Position numbers and translations under genes: made by a program. Below are positions 62,901 to 64,000 of a DNA stretch of 64,000 nucleotides, in pieces. The notes beneath the pieces are model-generated. The model searched no databases. It worked only from the letters and a program-made list of their open reading frames with translations, and was not told the DNA's origin. The first letter of the stretch is position 1. The number at the start of each line of letters is the position of its first letter. Source of the DNA: Paulownia fortunei (lineage: Eukaryota > Streptophyta > Magnoliopsida > Lamiales > Paulowniaceae); assembly GCA_019321725.1 (NCBI GenBank), contig CM033109.1, positions 25,307,548 through 25,371,547 of the forward strand, given 5' to 3'.

Positions 62901-64000
62901 GTTTTCAATTTTTTAATCTTATCTAACATTGATAGTAGAAAATTATTTTTGCTCATTCTAACTCCTGTGTTATAGCATATGCTTTTAATTTATTAGAAAA
63001 AAATAATTTTTTAGAACGTAAACTTTTAAAAAAATAAATCAACTAAAATAAAAATTTAATAAGAAAACAAAAAATAAGTCCCAACATTTTGAGTCGCTTT
63101 TTCAATTTCTAGTCATAATTAAAAATAAAAATAGAAAACATATTGTTCATCACATAGAAAATAATGTTAGTTTTCTTTGAAATTATACTGTAAAAAGAAA
63201 AAATAGTCCAGCTAAACTATAATTTGAATACGTAGTCGAGAAATGGGTATCAAGTTTTGAAATTTTTAATCTTATTTAACATTAACAGTAGGAAGGTATT
63301 TTTACTCATTCTAACTCTTGTGTTATGGCATATGTTTTTAATTTATTAGAAAAAATAATTTTTTAGCATGAGTACTTTTAAAAAGAAAAATATCAACTAA
63401 AATAAAAATTTAGTAACAAAACAAGAAATAGGTACCAACATTCTCAGTCCATTTTTGAATTTTTAGTCATAAATAAAAATAAAAATAGGAAATATATTGT
63501 TTATCACATAGATAATAATGTTAGTTTTCTTTGAAATTATATTATAAAAGAAAAAAAAACAATCCATTTAAACTATAATTTGAATACGTAATCGAGAAAT
63601 GGGTATCAAGATTTTAAATTTTTAATCTTATTTAAAATTAACAGTAGGAAAATATTTTCTTCATTCTAACTTCTATGTTATAGCATATGCTTTTAGTTTA
63701 GTAGAAAAAAATAAAGTTTTTAGAATGAAAACTTTTAAAAAGAAAAAAATCAACTAAAATTAAAATTTAATAAGAAAACAAGAAATAGGTACCAACATTC
63801 CGAGTCAATTTTTCAATTTTTGGTCATAATTAAAAATAAAAATAGAGAATATATTGTTCATTACATAGAAAATAATGTTAGTTTTCTTTGAAATTATACT
63901 ATAAAAATAAAAAATAATCTAGTTAAACTATAATTTGAATACGTAATCGAGAAATGGGTATCAATTTTTCAAAATTTTAATCTTATTTAACATTAAAGGT
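56958..64000 (-). repeat. Satellite array, inverted block (same monomer, opposite strand)
   Basis: About 20 monomers of the same family in the opposite orientation (GTCATAATTAAAAATAAAAG, CATACGCTTTTAATTTATT, TTTTTC.TCATTCTAACTC). The array runs off the right edge of the window. It contains a near-identical two-monomer duplication (59161-59872 and 59873-60584). Confidence 0.92.

Noticed and set aside
52195..64000. Regularly spaced repeats considered as a CRISPR-like array
   Set aside because: Whole ~350-bp monomers repeat without unique spacers, in plant nuclear DNA; it is a satellite.

Overview
This window is eukaryotic nuclear DNA from a flowering plant, very probably a eudicot. It is AT-rich, its genes carry GT-AG introns, the proteins are plant-type (TATA-binding protein, cytosolic pyruvate kinase, ER glucosidase II beta, LRR receptor-like protein, RING-H2 E3 ligase), and the spaces between genes hold microsatellites and small terminal-inverted-repeat elements. 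I cannot name the species. A run of exactly 100 N (52095-52194) shows it is a scaffolded assembly.

Layout. (1) 1-8.3 kb: a complete TATA-binding protein gene on +, with nine exons including a 5'UTR intron. Its normal stop codon exists only after splicing. (2) 8.9-11.0 kb: a receptor-like protein on -, with an ectodomain of the PSY1R/RLP2 type and no kinase, broken by an apparent one-base frameshift. (3) 11.1-16.7 kb: AT-rich spacer with many microsatellites, including a strong G-quadruplex motif. (4) 16.8-17.4 kb: an intronless membrane protein of the plant family labelled 'ribosomal protein L34e superfamily'. (5) 17.4-20.7 kb: spacer with no supported gene. (6) 20.7-27.4 kb: glucosidase II beta subunit on +, 16 exons, ending in HDEL, with a Stowaway-like MITE in its largest intron. 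(7) 27.4-30.9 kb: spacer with a hAT-like MITE. (8) 31.0-33.8 kb: cytosolic pyruvate kinase on +, three exons. (9) 33.9-35.5 kb: spacer with short tandem repeats and an isolated exon-sized fragment that reads like the thioredoxin-like protein HCF164. (10) 35.8-37.4 kb: RING-H2 E3 ligase on -. (11) 37.4-40.6 kb: spacer. (12) 41.0-51.4 kb: a four-exon gene on - for a 250-residue multi-pass membrane protein. Its two large introns hold a segmental duplication, five copies of a ~200 bp repeat partly arranged as inverted arms, and two MITEs. (13) 52.2-64 kb: a tandem satellite with a ~350-357 bp monomer whose orientation flips once near 56.96 kb and which contains a local ~711 bp two-monomer duplication.

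The genes are not a pathway or operon. Each is an independent nuclear gene (transcription initiation, surface recognition, ER glycoprotein processing, glycolysis, protein turnover). The parts most worth following up are the satellite with its orientation switch, the captured HCF164-like exon, the repeat cluster in intron 2 of the membrane-protein gene, and the splice-made stop codon of TBP.
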